A DNA stretch of 64,000 nt, taken from the NCBI GenBank assembly GCA_964571855.1, contig CAZNDO010000014.1, forward strand, positions 1 through 64,000. Direction: 5' to 3'. The position numbers were made by a program, and so were the translations under genes. The notes under the pieces were generated by a model, which saw only the letters and a program-made list of their open reading frames with translations, had not been told where the DNA came from and made no database searches. This DNA comes from CAYYFX01 sp964571855. Its GTDB lineage: Bacteria; ARS69. Within the stretch, counting starts at the first letter, position 1. Every line of letters starts with the position of its first letter. This document shows, piece after piece, positions 15,529 to 24,363 of this stretch.

Positions 15529-16730
15529 GCACGACGGACGTGAAGGGATCGTTCCAGCCGAAGCGCTTCTACCGGGAGCTGGATCGCCTGCTCGGCGAGG
15601 TGGAGCACGGCGGGTTGTACTCGCAGTGGTTCCCGTGGATCGTCACGGAGATCGTGCAGCGCTTCGGGCCGGCGCTGTCCATCGAGCGCGGCTGGCTCTT
15701 CGAGGAGCAGGACGGGGACTTCACCACCACGCCGGACGGCGCGTCCGCGAAGCCCGTCGTCCTGGACGTGGACCATCCCGCGCTGCGGCTCATCCGCACG
15801 CACGGCGTGTACCTGTTCGACGGCTCCACGCCCGCGTCGAAGGGACGGACGGACCTCGGCCGCCCGGACACGGCCGGCCTCCTGATCGACGGCGAGACCC
15901 GGCGCGTGCTCGCGTTCCGGATGCGTCCGGGCTGGGTGCGGGACGACGTGGACTTCGCGCTCAACACGATCCGGAACGCCATCCACGACCGGATGTCGTT
16001 CCAGACCATGAAGGTGGACCTGGAGCAGGCCGCGGAGATCCAGCGTAGCCTCCTGCCCGCGGCGCCGCCGCCGTTCCCGGGCTTCAGCATCGCCGCGCGC
16101 TCCATCCCCGCCGCGCGCGTGGGCGGGGACTTCTACGACTTCCTGCCCACGGACCCGGAGACGCTCGTGCTCGCGGTGGGGGACGCGTCCGGGCACGGGC
16201 TGGCCGCGGCGCTCGTGGCGCGGGACGCGGTCACCGGGCTGCGCATGGGCACGGAGCGCGCGCTGAAGCTCACGGACACGGTGATCCGGCTGAACCGCGT
16301 GATCGCGCGGTCCATGCTGTCCACGCGCTTCGTGTCGCTGTTCTTCGGCGAGCTGGAGACCAACGGGAACCTGTTCTACGTGAACGCGGGGCATCCCGCG
16401 CCGTGGATCCTGGGCGGGCGCGGGGTCCGCCGGCTCCGCCGCGGCGGCACCATCCTCGGCCCTCTGGAGACCACCACGTTCCAGCGGGGCTTCGACCACC
16501 TGGACCGCGGGGACACGCTGGTGATCGTGTCGGACGGCTTCCTGGAGCGCGCGAACGAGGACGGCGAGGCGTTCGGGGACGAGGGCGTGGAGGCCGTGGT
16601 CGCGCCGCGCGCGGGCGAGGCCGCGGAGGGCATCCTGGAGGCCCTGTTCGCCGCCGCATTGAAGCACGGCGGCGGACGGGCGTGGCTGGACGACACCACC
16701 GCGGTGGTCGTCAGCCGCGCGCGGCGCTGA
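15525..16730 (+). CDS. PP2C-type SpoIIE/RsbU-like serine phosphatase
   Basis: The product has 401 residues. The first 165 form an unassigned, possibly GAF-like sensor region (D-H-P-A-L-R-L-I, then L-I-D-G-E-T-R-R-V-L-A-F). A linker helix (F-Q-T-M-K-V-D-L-E-Q-A-A-E-I-Q-R) leads into the SpoIIE phosphatase domain. Metal-binding motifs are G-G-D-F-Y-D-F, G-D-A-S-G-H-G, N-A-G-H-P-A-P, I-V-S-D-G-F-L-E and D-D-T-T-A-V-V-V. Such enzymes dephosphorylate STAS anti-anti-sigma factors, and a STAS gene lies 1.2 kb away at 17941. The GTG at 15525-15527 overlaps the glycosylase stop. Its last 20 bases overlap the end of the convergent deoxyhypusine-synthase-like gene. Confidence 0.9.
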   Translation: MSTTDVKGSFQPKRFYRELDRLLGEVEHGGLYSQWFPWIVTEIVQRFGPALSIERGWLFEEQDGDFTTTPDGASAKPVVLDVDHPALRLIRTHGVYLFDGSTPASKGRTDLGRPDTAGLLIDGETRRVLAFRMRPGWVRDDVDFALNTIRNAIHDRMSFQTMKVDLEQAAEIQRSLLPAAPPPFPGFSIAARSIPAARVGGDFYDFLPTDPETLVLAVGDASGHGLAAALVARDAVTGLRMGTERALKLTDTVIRLNRVIARSMLSTRFVSLFFGELETNGNLFYVNAGHPAPWILGGRGVRRLRRGGTILGPLETTTFQRGFDHLDRGDTLVIVSDGFLERANEDGEAFGDEGVEAVVAPRAGEAAEGILEALFAAALKHGGGRAWLDDTTAVVVSRARR

Positions 16731-17814
16731 GCGCTCCCAGCTTGCCCTGCCGCTCCAGCACCGCGCCCGCCACGAGCGGCCACGCGATCGTGGCGTCCGC
16801 GGGCACCTCGGCCCAACGGCCGCCGTCGGCCGGGGGCACGAACTTCCCCCACGACACACCCTCGGAGTAGCTGCACCCGGACAGTCCGCCCCAGTGGTCC
16901 GGCTCCGGGCAGATGCGGACGCCGTACGAGAAGCGGATGAAGGCCCCGTGCCCGGGGATGCGCTTGTCCAGGATCTCCCAGAACGGGCCCACCTGCTGCG
17001 CCCAGTTCCGCGGCACGCCCCCGCCGATCGTGAAGATGCCCAGCCGCTTCTTCGTGCGGCAGAGGTCCGCGTAGTGCTGCAGGTCCAGGAACGGGTTGAA
17101 GGGGATGCGCGGCTTCCCGTCCAGTTCGCGCCGGCGGTTCGTCACCTCGAAGTCCAGCCCCAGCTCCGAGTCCGTGAACGCCGGGACGTACACGGGGATC
17201 CCCAGCCTGCGCGCGGTCGGCAGGATGCCGCGGGTCTGCTTCGCGTCCAGGAGGACGTCCCCCAGCAGCTCGTGCACGCGGCGGCTGCAGAGCGTCTCGC
17301 CGGCGGGCGCGCGCGACAGCGCCGCCTCCGCGATCTTCTGCACGTCGTCGAGGTTGGACTCCATCTCCAGCGTGTCGTACACGCGGTTGTAGCCCTTCGC
17401 GTACAGCTCCTCGTCGTCCATGCGCGGGTCCCACTTGTAGTGCGTGAGTCCCGCGGCCTGCACGAAGCCGTGCGCCATGAGCGCGCCGGTGGACACCACG
17501 GCGTTCAGGTGCCCGGCCTCCATCATGTCGCACAGCAGATGCCCCATCATGCCCACGGTCATCGCGCCGGAGAACGTCCCCACGACGAGGCAGTCCTCGT
17601 CCTCCGCCATGGCCTGCAGCACGTCCGCGGCCTCCCCCACCCGCCGGCCACCGAAGGACGTGTTCTTCATCTCCTCCACGAGCGCGGCCAGCGACGTGCA
17701 GCGGTGGATCTCCAGGGGGCGCACGGGCGTGAGACCGTCCTTGCGACCGTCGTGGAGCGCGCGATGGCCGTGCTGGGGATGGTGGCCGGACTCCGGCCGC
17801 TCGCTCGGGGTCAT
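16711..17814 (-). CDS. Deoxyhypusine-synthase-like protein
   Basis: This 367-residue protein belongs to the DHS family, which transfers the aminobutyl group of spermidine using NAD. The conserved lysine is in the E-G-V-S-W-G-K motif near residue 325, and the NAD-binding part includes V-V-S-T-G-A-L-M-A-H and I-G-G-G-V-P-R-N-W. In eukaryotes and archaea the acceptor is eIF5A; bacteria lack eIF5A, and bacterial homologues are thought to make homospermidine or modify unknown targets. The ATG at 17812-17814 starts M-T-P-S-E-R-P. A His-rich stretch follows (H-H-P-Q-H-G-H). It lies between the phosphatase and STAS genes, on the other strand. Confidence 0.88.
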   Translation of the reverse strand: MTPSERPESGHHPQHGHRALHDGRKDGLTPVRPLEIHRCTSLAALVEEMKNTSFGGRRVGEAADVLQAMAEDEDCLVVGTFSGAMTVGMMGHLLCDMMEAGHLNAVVSTGALMAHGFVQAAGLTHYKWDPRMDDEELYAKGYNRVYDTLEMESNLDDVQKIAEAALSRAPAGETLCSRRVHELLGDVLLDAKQTRGILPTARRLGIPVYVPAFTDSELGLDFEVTNRRRELDGKPRIPFNPFLDLQHYADLCRTKKRLGIFTIGGGVPRNWAQQVGPFWEILDKRIPGHGAFIRFSYGVRICPEPDHWGGLSGCSYSEGVSWGKFVPPADGGRWAEVPADATIAWPLVAGAVLERQGKLGALSAARG

Positions 17815-17940
17815 CTCGGGCGGGCTCCTGGCTGGGGGTGTGAATCGACCGGGGACCGTAGCACGCCGGCCCTTCCGGCGCGACTCAAGCCGGCGCCGCG
17901 CGAGGTCGATGAGGGGCAAACCCCCATCCCCGGAGGTCCC

Positions 17941-18306
17941 ATGCGCGACGTCATCCAGATGTCCTCCGAGGCCCGCGGACCGGCCGTGCTCATCCGCGTG
18001 GAGGAGACGCAGATCCTGGCCGATCGCGCGGACGCGTTCCGCGCCCGCCTGCTCGCGTGCACTCCCGCCAAGGGCGGCGGCGTGGCGCTGGACATGAGCC
18101 GCGTGGACTTCCTGGACAGCTCCGGCCTCGGCGCGCTCGTGAGCCTGCTCAAGGTCGTGCGCCCGGAGGGCGAACTCGTCCTCTTCGACGTGCGGCCGAG
18201 CGTGCGCGAGATCCTGCGCCTCACGCACCTCGACTCCGTGTTCGCCTGCGAGCCGGACGAGGCGGCCGCGCTGGCGCACGTCGGGGCCACGACGCGCGCG
18301 GAGTAG
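17941..18306 (+). CDS. STAS-domain anti-sigma factor antagonist
   Basis: The protein has 121 residues and is a single STAS domain. The phosphorylation site sits in D-F-L-D-S-S-G-L-G-A-L, where the second Ser is the residue a kinase modifies and a SpoIIE-type phosphatase restores. The C-terminus (L-T-H-L-D-S-V-F) is typical of SpoIIAA/RsbV-like proteins. The ATG at 17941 follows GGAGG. With the phosphatase at 15525 it could form two parts of a partner-switching module, but no anti-sigma kinase is seen here. Its stop is one base from the stop of transketolase on the other strand. Confidence 0.92.
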   Translation: MRDVIQMSSEARGPAVLIRVEETQILADRADAFRARLLACTPAKGGGVALDMSRVDFLDSSGLGALVSLLKVVRPEGELVLFDVRPSVREILRLTHLDSVFACEPDEAAALAHVGATTRAE

Positions 18307-18307
18307 C

Positions 18308-20332
18308 CTACCGCGCGAGGAGATCCCGGGCGCTGCGCGCCACGGCTTCCGCCGAGAGCCCGAGCTGCTTGGCGACCTCCGCCCCCGGCGCGGATGCGCC
18401 GAACCGCGCGATCCCGTGCACGCCGTCCCGCTCCGCGCGCCACGGGGCGAAGCTCGCGCATGGACCCGCTTCCACGAAGAGCCGCGGCACCCCCGGCGGG
18501 AGGAGCGCGGCCACCGCCGCCGCATCCGCCGCGGCCAGCTCCTCCAGGCACGGCAGGGACACGACCCGCACCCGCACGCCGCCGGTCTCCAGCAGGCCGG
18601 CCGCCTCGCGGCAGAGCGACACCTCCGACCCCGTGGCCGCGAGGACGAGCTGCGGCGTCCCGCCCGCGGACTGGTGCACCACGCCGGACAGCCCCACCGG
18701 GTCCGGGATGCCGGCGCCCACCGGCCGCGGGAGCACCGGCAGGTTCTGGCGCGTGAGCACGATCGCCGTGGGACCGTGGAGACGCCGGGCGGCGTAGCGG
18801 TACGCCGCCACCGTCTCCCGCGCGTCCGCGGGCCGCACCACGTGCAGGCCGGGGATCACGCGGAGCGCGTCCAGGTGCTCCACCGGCTCGTGCGTGGGCC
18901 CGTCCTCGCCCACCCACACGCTGTCGTGCGTGAACACGTACAGCACCGGCTGCTCCATCAGCGCGGACAGCCGCAGGGACGGACGCAGGTAGTCCGCGAA
19001 GACCAGGAACGTGGACACCAGCGGCCGCACGCCGCCGTGCAGCGCCATGCCGTTCGCGATGGCCGCCATCGCGTGCTCGCGGATCCCGTAGTACACGTTC
19101 CGCCCGCTCCACGCGCCCTTCGCGACCGCGGCGGCGCCCGCCACGTGCGTCAGATTCGACTCGAAGAGATCCGCGGAACCGCTTACCAGCCAAGGCATTG
19201 CCTTGGCCGCTTCCTGCAGCACCTGATGCCCCGCCTTGCGCGTGGCCAGGCTGGCTCCCTCCTCGAAGACGGGTCCCTTCTCCAGCAGATCCGCCGGCGG
19301 CTCGCCCGCCAGCGCCGCCGCCCAGGCCCCGCTCGCCGCCGGATCCTCGCGCCGCCAGCGCGCCTCCCGGTCCTTCCACGCCGCGGACTCCGCCGCCCGC
19401 TCCGCGCGCCACGCGGCGAAGAACTCCGTCACCTCGGCGGGCACGTGGAACTTCGCGTCGGGATCGAAGCCGAGCCCCTCCTTCACCAGCCGGACCTCCG
19501 GCTCCCCCAGCGGCGCGCCGTGCGCCTTGTTCTTGCCGGCGAAGTTCGGGCTCCCCTTCGCGATCGTGGACCGGCCCACCACGAGGCTGGGCCGCGCCGT
19601 CTCCGCCACGCACTCCGCCAGCGCCTTCGCCACCGCTTCCGGATCGTGCGCGTCCACGGGGTCGATCACGTGCCAGCCGTACGCGCGGAAGCGCGCGCCC
19701 ACGTCCTCCGTGAACGCCAGCCCGGTGCCGCCGTCGATCGTGATGGAGTTCGAGTCGTACCAGACGATCAGGCGGCCGAGACCCCAGTGTCCGGCCAATG
19801 ACGCGGCCTCCGACGCCACGCCCTCCATCAGGTCGCCGTCCCCCGCGATGCAGAACGTGCGGTGGCCTTCGGCTCCGTCCGGGTTCCCCGGGAAGCGCTC
19901 CGCGAGATGCCGCTCCGCGAGCGCCATGCCCACCGCGTTGCCGAGCCCCTGCCCCAAGGGCCCCGTGGTCGTCTCCACGCCGGGCGTGAGGCCGTGCTCG
20001 GGGTGCCCGGGCGTGCGCGAGCCCCACTGCCGGAACCGCTTCAACTCCGCCATCGGCAGATCGAAGCCGGCGAGGTGCAGGAGCGAGTACAGCAGCATGG
20101 AGCCGTGCCCGGCGGAGAGCACGAACCGGTCCCGCCCCGGCCACGCGGGCCACGCCGGGTCCACGCGCAGGAAGCGCGTCCACAGCACGGTGGCCACGTC
20201 GGCGCAGCCCATGGGCAGGCCGGGGTGCCCCGAGTTCGCGGTCTGGACGGCGTCGAGGGAGAGCGTGCGGATCGTGTCGGCGATCCGCGTGCGGACGGCG
20301 GGCGTGAGCGGGACCGAGGCGGTGCGGGGCAC
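18308..20332 (-). CDS. tkt: Transketolase
   Basis: This thiamine-diphosphate enzyme of the pentose phosphate pathway moves two-carbon units between sugar phosphates. The product has 674 residues, the usual length. The N-terminal domain begins T-A-N-S-G-H-P-G-L-P-M-G. The thiamine motif reads G-D-G-D-L-M-E-G-V and ends at Y-D-S-N-S-I-T-I-D-G. The pyrimidine domain includes G-I-R-E-H-A-M with the catalytic glutamate. The start is the GTG at 20330-20332 preceded by AGGAG (V-P-R-T-A-S-V-P). It lies 46 bp downstream of the methyltransferase gene on the same strand and may be the last gene of the cit cluster. Confidence 0.96.
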   Translation of the reverse strand: MPRTASVPLTPAVRTRIADTIRTLSLDAVQTANSGHPGLPMGCADVATVLWTRFLRVDPAWPAWPGRDRFVLSAGHGSMLLYSLLHLAGFDLPMAELKRFRQWGSRTPGHPEHGLTPGVETTTGPLGQGLGNAVGMALAERHLAERFPGNPDGAEGHRTFCIAGDGDLMEGVASEAASLAGHWGLGRLIVWYDSNSITIDGGTGLAFTEDVGARFRAYGWHVIDPVDAHDPEAVAKALAECVAETARPSLVVGRSTIAKGSPNFAGKNKAHGAPLGEPEVRLVKEGLGFDPDAKFHVPAEVTEFFAAWRAERAAESAAWKDREARWRREDPAASGAWAAALAGEPPADLLEKGPVFEEGASLATRKAGHQVLQEAAKAMPWLVSGSADLFESNLTHVAGAAAVAKGAWSGRNVYYGIREHAMAAIANGMALHGGVRPLVSTFLVFADYLRPSLRLSALMEQPVLYVFTHDSVWVGEDGPTHEPVEHLDALRVIPGLHVVRPADARETVAAYRYAARRLHGPTAIVLTRQNLPVLPRPVGAGIPDPVGLSGVVHQSAGGTPQLVLAATGSEVSLCREAAGLLETGGVRVRVVSLPCLEELAAADAAAVAALLPPGVPRLFVEAGPCASFAPWRAERDGVHGIARFGASAPGAEVAKQLGLSAEAVARSARDLLAR

Positions 20333-20378
20333 GGGCTCCTCCGGGTCGGCGTCGCGGCGACGGGCGGTTTCGCGGATC

Positions 20379-21551
20379 CTAGCGCGGAATGGCGGGGGCG
20401 CAAAGGCACGCCACGCGCGCGCGCCCGCGCGGGAACAGCACGAGCACGCGGACGGGGCCTTCGGGGTTCGACGGAAGCCCGCGGCGCACCGCCGACTCGG
20501 GCAGCGCCAGGCCACGCTGCTTCACCACCAGCTCGCGCGGCGGCGCCTCGGCGAGCCGGCGCGCGAGATCGCGCGGGCGGTACGGGAAGACCTCCAGCAC
20601 CTCGTGGGTCCGCACCCACGGCGAGTCCGGCGCGCGCTCCGCGAAGAGGTAGGTGGACTCCTCCGCCACGCGCGCCGCGTCCAGCTCGTCCGCCAGCACA
20701 TCCACGCCGCCGGCGCGCCGCAGCGCGGGGTCCGGATCCAGCAGGAAGCGACCGCGGTCCGTGACGCGCAGCAGGGCGGGCCCCGTGTACCGGACCTCCC
20801 CGTGCTCCAGGAGCACCGCGGCCCGCGAGCCCGCGCGCTCCCCGGGACCCAGCCGGAGGAACGCCTCGCGGCACTCCCCGCCCTCCGAGAGGAACTCCAC
20901 GGCCGCGTCCTCCGGGATGGACCCGTCCGGGATCGCCGGCGGCGCCTTGACGCGAAGGGACGCGAAGCGGTCGCGCAGCGCCGAGAGCTCCGCCCAGGAC
21001 GGCGAACCCTCGGCGAGATCGAAGACGCGGCGTCCGCCGGCGCGCCGATCCGGATCGGCGAAGAGGACGTCCCCGCGGGCGGGCGGTGCCGCCGCGTCAC
21101 CGCGCGCCACCCACGCCGGAGCACCCGGCTCCGCCACGCCCAGGTTGTGCCGGGCGAGGGCTGCGCGATGCGCGTCCCGTTCGATCCCGATCGTGCGATG
21201 CCCCGCATTCGCGAACGCCAGGAGGTCCGCACCGAGCCCGCAGCCCGCGTCCACCACGGTCGCGCCCCGCGGCACGGACGCCGCGTGCCACGCCGCGCAG
21301 CCCGGCGACGTGGCCTGCTCCAGCGGAACGCGCTCGAACAGCATGGTCCGGGGAAACGGGAGCTTCGCCCCCGCGCGCGGCTCCAGGAGGATCTGCTCCG
21401 CGAGCGCGCGGGCCCGCGCGGGGTCGAACGCCGAGCGCAGCGCCGCGGCCACCGCCAAAGGGTCCGGCGCCGCCTCGCCCGGCTTCGCGCGGAAGCGCGC
21501 GCGCCACGCGGACGCCTCGGCCCCCGCGAGGAAGCGGACGAGCTCGGTCAC
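20379..21551 (-). CDS. Class I SAM-dependent methyltransferase (THUMP-like C-terminal domain)
   Basis: The product has 390 residues. Motif I for S-adenosylmethionine reads V-V-D-A-G-C-G-L-G-A-D near residue 100, followed by the acidic strand end I-G-I-E-R-D and a D-P-D-R-R motif where the catalytic N/D-P-P-Y would lie. The N-terminal helical part and C-terminal half (K-Q-R-G-L-A-L-P near the end) match a family of putative RNA methyltransferases with a THUMP-like domain. The substrate is not evident. The GTG at 21549-21551 overlaps the citF stop (GTGA), so it is co-translated with citrate-lyase genes without an obvious functional link. Confidence 0.82.
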   Translation of the reverse strand: MTELVRFLAGAEASAWRARFRAKPGEAAPDPLAVAAALRSAFDPARARALAEQILLEPRAGAKLPFPRTMLFERVPLEQATSPGCAAWHAASVPRGATVVDAGCGLGADLLAFANAGHRTIGIERDAHRAALARHNLGVAEPGAPAWVARGDAAAPPARGDVLFADPDRRAGGRRVFDLAEGSPSWAELSALRDRFASLRVKAPPAIPDGSIPEDAAVEFLSEGGECREAFLRLGPGERAGSRAAVLLEHGEVRYTGPALLRVTDRGRFLLDPDPALRRAGGVDVLADELDAARVAEESTYLFAERAPDSPWVRTHEVLEVFPYRPRDLARRLAEAPPRELVVKQRGLALPESAVRRGLPSNPEGPVRVLVLFPRGRARVACLCAPAIPR

Positions 21552-23155
21552 TTCCCGGGCGGGATCACGCGGCGCACGGCGTCGATCACCGTGCCGTCCA
21601 CCCAGTTCACGACCGCCACGAAGTCGTCCCCCAGCCGCGGCGGCTCCGGCGCCCCGCCGCACAGCCGCTCCACGTCCGCCTTGAGGTCGCGGATGTCGCG
21701 GATCGGCAGGTCCGTGCCGCGCACGGCTTCGAGCAGATCGCGGCGCCGCGGGTTCACGGCGATCCCGCGCTCGGTGACGATCACATCGATCAGCTCCCCG
21801 GGCCCGGTGAGCGTGGTCACCCGGTCCACCAGCACGGGGATCCGGTCCCGCACCGACGGCAGCGCCAGCACCGTGCACTTCGCGAAGAGGCAGTTCTGCC
21901 ACCCGCCGATCCCGTGCAGGAGCCGCCCGTCCGAGTGCGTGACGACGTTCGCGTTGAAGTCCACGTCCACCTCGGTGGCGCCCAGCACGGTCACGTCCAC
22001 CATGGACGCGAAGTTGCCCTTGCCGTGCCAGTTGTAGCTGGTGAACGGGCTCGTGTTCACGTGCCCGGCGTTCTCGCGCATGGAGCGCACGCCCTCGAGG
22101 TCGAACGTCTGCCCGTCCAGGATGGCCGGCGTGAGCCCTTCCTCCAGCATCTCCACGAGGTACTTCGTGCTGCCGCCGCGCACGAACGACGCCTTCACGT
22201 TCCGCTCGCCCATCATGCGCTTGAGGTGGATGGCGAACGCCAGCGCGATCCCGCCCGCGCCCGCCTGGAAGCTGAAGCCGTCGCGCAGGATCCCGGCGTC
22301 CCGCACGAAGCGCGCCACGTACTCCGCGATGAGCAGGCGGTCCGGGCTGCTCGTGATCTGCGTGGTGCCGGACACGATCTTCGCCGGATCCCCCACGCGG
22401 TCCACCACGACCACCTGGTCCACGTCGTTTCCCTGGATCTGCCAGGGCAGGCACGGGAACGGCACCAGGTTGTCCGTGACCACGATCACGTGGTCCGCGT
22501 AGCGCGAGTCCGCCAGCGCGAAGCCGAGCAGCCCGCACGCGGAGGGGCCGCGGTCCCCGGTGGCGTTGCCGAACGCGTCCGCCGTGGGCGCCGCGATCAC
22601 CGCGATGTCGACGGGCAGGTCCCCGTCCTGGATGGCCTGCCAGCGCCCGCCGTGCGAGCGCAGGATCCCCGCGCCGCGCATCTTGCCCTCGGACGTGAAG
22701 TCCCCGAGCGGTCCGTTCATCGAGCCCTCGATGTGGTGCATCACGCCGGACTCGAGGTGCCGGATCATCGGCGCGTGGCACGGGAAGGACGCGCTCGGCG
22801 CCCAGATCAGGTCCTTCACCCCCATCTCCGCCGCGGCGTCGAAGATCGCGTTCGCCACGAGGTCGCCGTTGCGGAAGTGGTGGTGCGTGGAGATCGTCAT
22901 CCCGTCGCGCAGGCCGGCGCGCTCCAGCGCGGCGCGCAAGGACGGCGTGCGCTTGTCCCCGTCCGCGGGGTAGTCCGCGCACGAGCGGATCGGCGGGCCG
23001 TGCTTGCGCCCGGTCGGGCGGTGCTTCCCCACGCCCGCGTACGCGGGACGCGCGCGCCCGTTCACCACCTCGGGCACCTCGCGCCCGGCGGCGTTCGTCA
23101 CGCGTCCCTCGGTCCGCCCGGCCAGCGTCTGCCCGCTCGGCGTCCGCTCCGTCAC
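21548..23155 (-). CDS. citF: Citrate lyase alpha subunit (citrate CoA-transferase)
   Basis: CitF exchanges the acetyl group on the acyl-carrier protein for citrate to form citryl-ACP. The protein has 535 residues, close to the family norm of about 510. Conserved stretches are visible: I-S-T-H-H-H-F-R-N-G-D, W-A-P-S-A-S-F-P, H-I-E-G-S-M-N-G-P-L-G, T-A-D-A-F-G-N-A-T-G and a C-terminal glycine-rich G-I-G-G-W-Q-N. The GTG at 23153-23155 overlaps the citDE stop (GTGA), and the stop overlaps the methyltransferase start. No citC, citX or citG gene is in the window, although a prosthetic-group pathway would be needed for activity. Confidence 0.93.
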   Translation of the reverse strand: MTERTPSGQTLAGRTEGRVTNAAGREVPEVVNGRARPAYAGVGKHRPTGRKHGPPIRSCADYPADGDKRTPSLRAALERAGLRDGMTISTHHHFRNGDLVANAIFDAAAEMGVKDLIWAPSASFPCHAPMIRHLESGVMHHIEGSMNGPLGDFTSEGKMRGAGILRSHGGRWQAIQDGDLPVDIAVIAAPTADAFGNATGDRGPSACGLLGFALADSRYADHVIVVTDNLVPFPCLPWQIQGNDVDQVVVVDRVGDPAKIVSGTTQITSSPDRLLIAEYVARFVRDAGILRDGFSFQAGAGGIALAFAIHLKRMMGERNVKASFVRGGSTKYLVEMLEEGLTPAILDGQTFDLEGVRSMRENAGHVNTSPFTSYNWHGKGNFASMVDVTVLGATEVDVDFNANVVTHSDGRLLHGIGGWQNCLFAKCTVLALPSVRDRIPVLVDRVTTLTGPGELIDVIVTERGIAVNPRRRDLLEAVRGTDLPIRDIRDLKADVERLCGGAPEPPRLGDDFVAVVNWVDGTVIDAVRRVIPPGK

Positions 23156-24363
23156 GCTCCGTCCCCCTTCGCCGCGGCTCCGCCGCCGGGCGCGCGGGTG
23201 CGCCGCGCCAGCTCCAGGATCCGCTCGGCCCGCTTCGCCACGGGCGGATCGATCATCTTCGTGCCGAGCGACACCACGCCGAGCCCGCGCGCCTTCGCGT
23301 CCTCGAAGGCCGCGCGGATGGCCTCCGCCTTCGCGATCTCGCCGGGCGTGGGCGCGAACGCCTCGTGCACCACGGCGATCTGCCGCGGGTGGATGCAGCC
23401 CTTGCCCTCGAAGCCGAGCCCGCGCGCCTCGCGGACGGATGCCGCCAGCCCGTCCATGTCCCCCACGTCGGAGAAGACCGTGTCGATGGGCGGGATGCCG
23501 GCGGCGCGCGCCGCGCACACCACGCGGCTGCGCGCGAAGAAGCTCTCGGCGCCCTCCTTCGTGCGCTCCGCCCCGAGATCCGCGGTGAGGTCCTCCAGCC
23601 CGAGGGTCAGCGCGACCACGGTGGGGTGCGCGCGCGCAATCTCCTCGGCGCGCAGGATCCCCGCCGCGCTCTCCAGGATGGGCATGATCCAGGGCGGGGC
23701 CGCGCCGCCCGCGAGTCGCGCCGCCGCCTCCGCCACCTGCACGATCTCCTCCGCGCGCTCCGCCTTCGGCACGAGGAGCAACTGCGCCCCGTGTCCCACC
23801 ACCCAGGGGAGGTCGTCCAGCCCCGCGGGGAGCTGGTTGATGCGCACCATGCGCTCGCAGTCCCCGTGGTCCAGGAAGCGCAGGGCGTTGCGCACGAGCA
23901 CGCGCGCGGCCGGCTTGTCCGCCGGCGCCACGGAGTCCTCGAGGTCGAAGATCAGCCCGTCCGGCCGGTGCAGCGCGGCGTTGATCATGAACTTCGGCTG
24001 CGACCCCGGCAGGTACAGGCGCGAGCGGCGCAGCCGCGTCCGCTCGGAAGGCTGCGCGTTCGCCGGGAGCATCGGCGGCAGGAAAGCCCTCGCGCCCACG
24101 TCCGTGGCGGCGCGCACCGCGGCCTCCAGCCGCGCCGCGAGCACGAACGGCAGCGCACCGCCGTCCTCCACGGTGACCGTGCCGTGCTGCACGCCGAGCG
24201 CGGCGCAGCCCTCCTCCACTTGCCGGCGGATGGCGGCGCCATAGAGGCCCTGCACCTTGCTGGTGATGCGGATGTCCAGCGCGCCGGACGATGCCGGCGT
24301 GAACTCCACCCACGCGTCCGAGCGGACGTCCGCGCCGCGCGGTCCGGCCTGTCCCGTGCTCAA
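23152..24363 (-). CDS. citE: Fused citrate lyase acyl-carrier (CitD) and beta subunit (CitE)
   Basis: The product has 403 residues. Residues about 15-100 match CitD, the small acyl-carrier subunit: a Ser-Gly-A-L-D-I-R-I segment corresponds to the attachment region for the phosphoribosyl-dephospho-CoA arm, and D-G-G-A-L-P-F-V-L-A-A-R-L-E-A-A ends it. Residues about 113-380 are CitE, the citryl lyase of the HpcH/HpaI family, with R-S-R-L-Y-L-P-G-S, F-D-L-E-D-S-V-A for metal binding, and G-K-G-C-I-H-P-R-Q. Normally these are separate genes. The start is the TTG at 24361-24363, which overlaps the upstream stop as TTGA; no alternative start fits the CitD alignment. Confidence 0.9.
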   Translation of the reverse strand: MSTGQAGPRGADVRSDAWVEFTPASSGALDIRITSKVQGLYGAAIRRQVEEGCAALGVQHGTVTVEDGGALPFVLAARLEAAVRAATDVGARAFLPPMLPANAQPSERTRLRRSRLYLPGSQPKFMINAALHRPDGLIFDLEDSVAPADKPAARVLVRNALRFLDHGDCERMVRINQLPAGLDDLPWVVGHGAQLLLVPKAERAEEIVQVAEAAARLAGGAAPPWIMPILESAAGILRAEEIARAHPTVVALTLGLEDLTADLGAERTKEGAESFFARSRVVCAARAAGIPPIDTVFSDVGDMDGLAASVREARGLGFEGKGCIHPRQIAVVHEAFAPTPGEIAKAEAIRAAFEDAKARGLGVVSLGTKMIDPPVAKRAERILELARRTRAPGGGAAAKGDGA

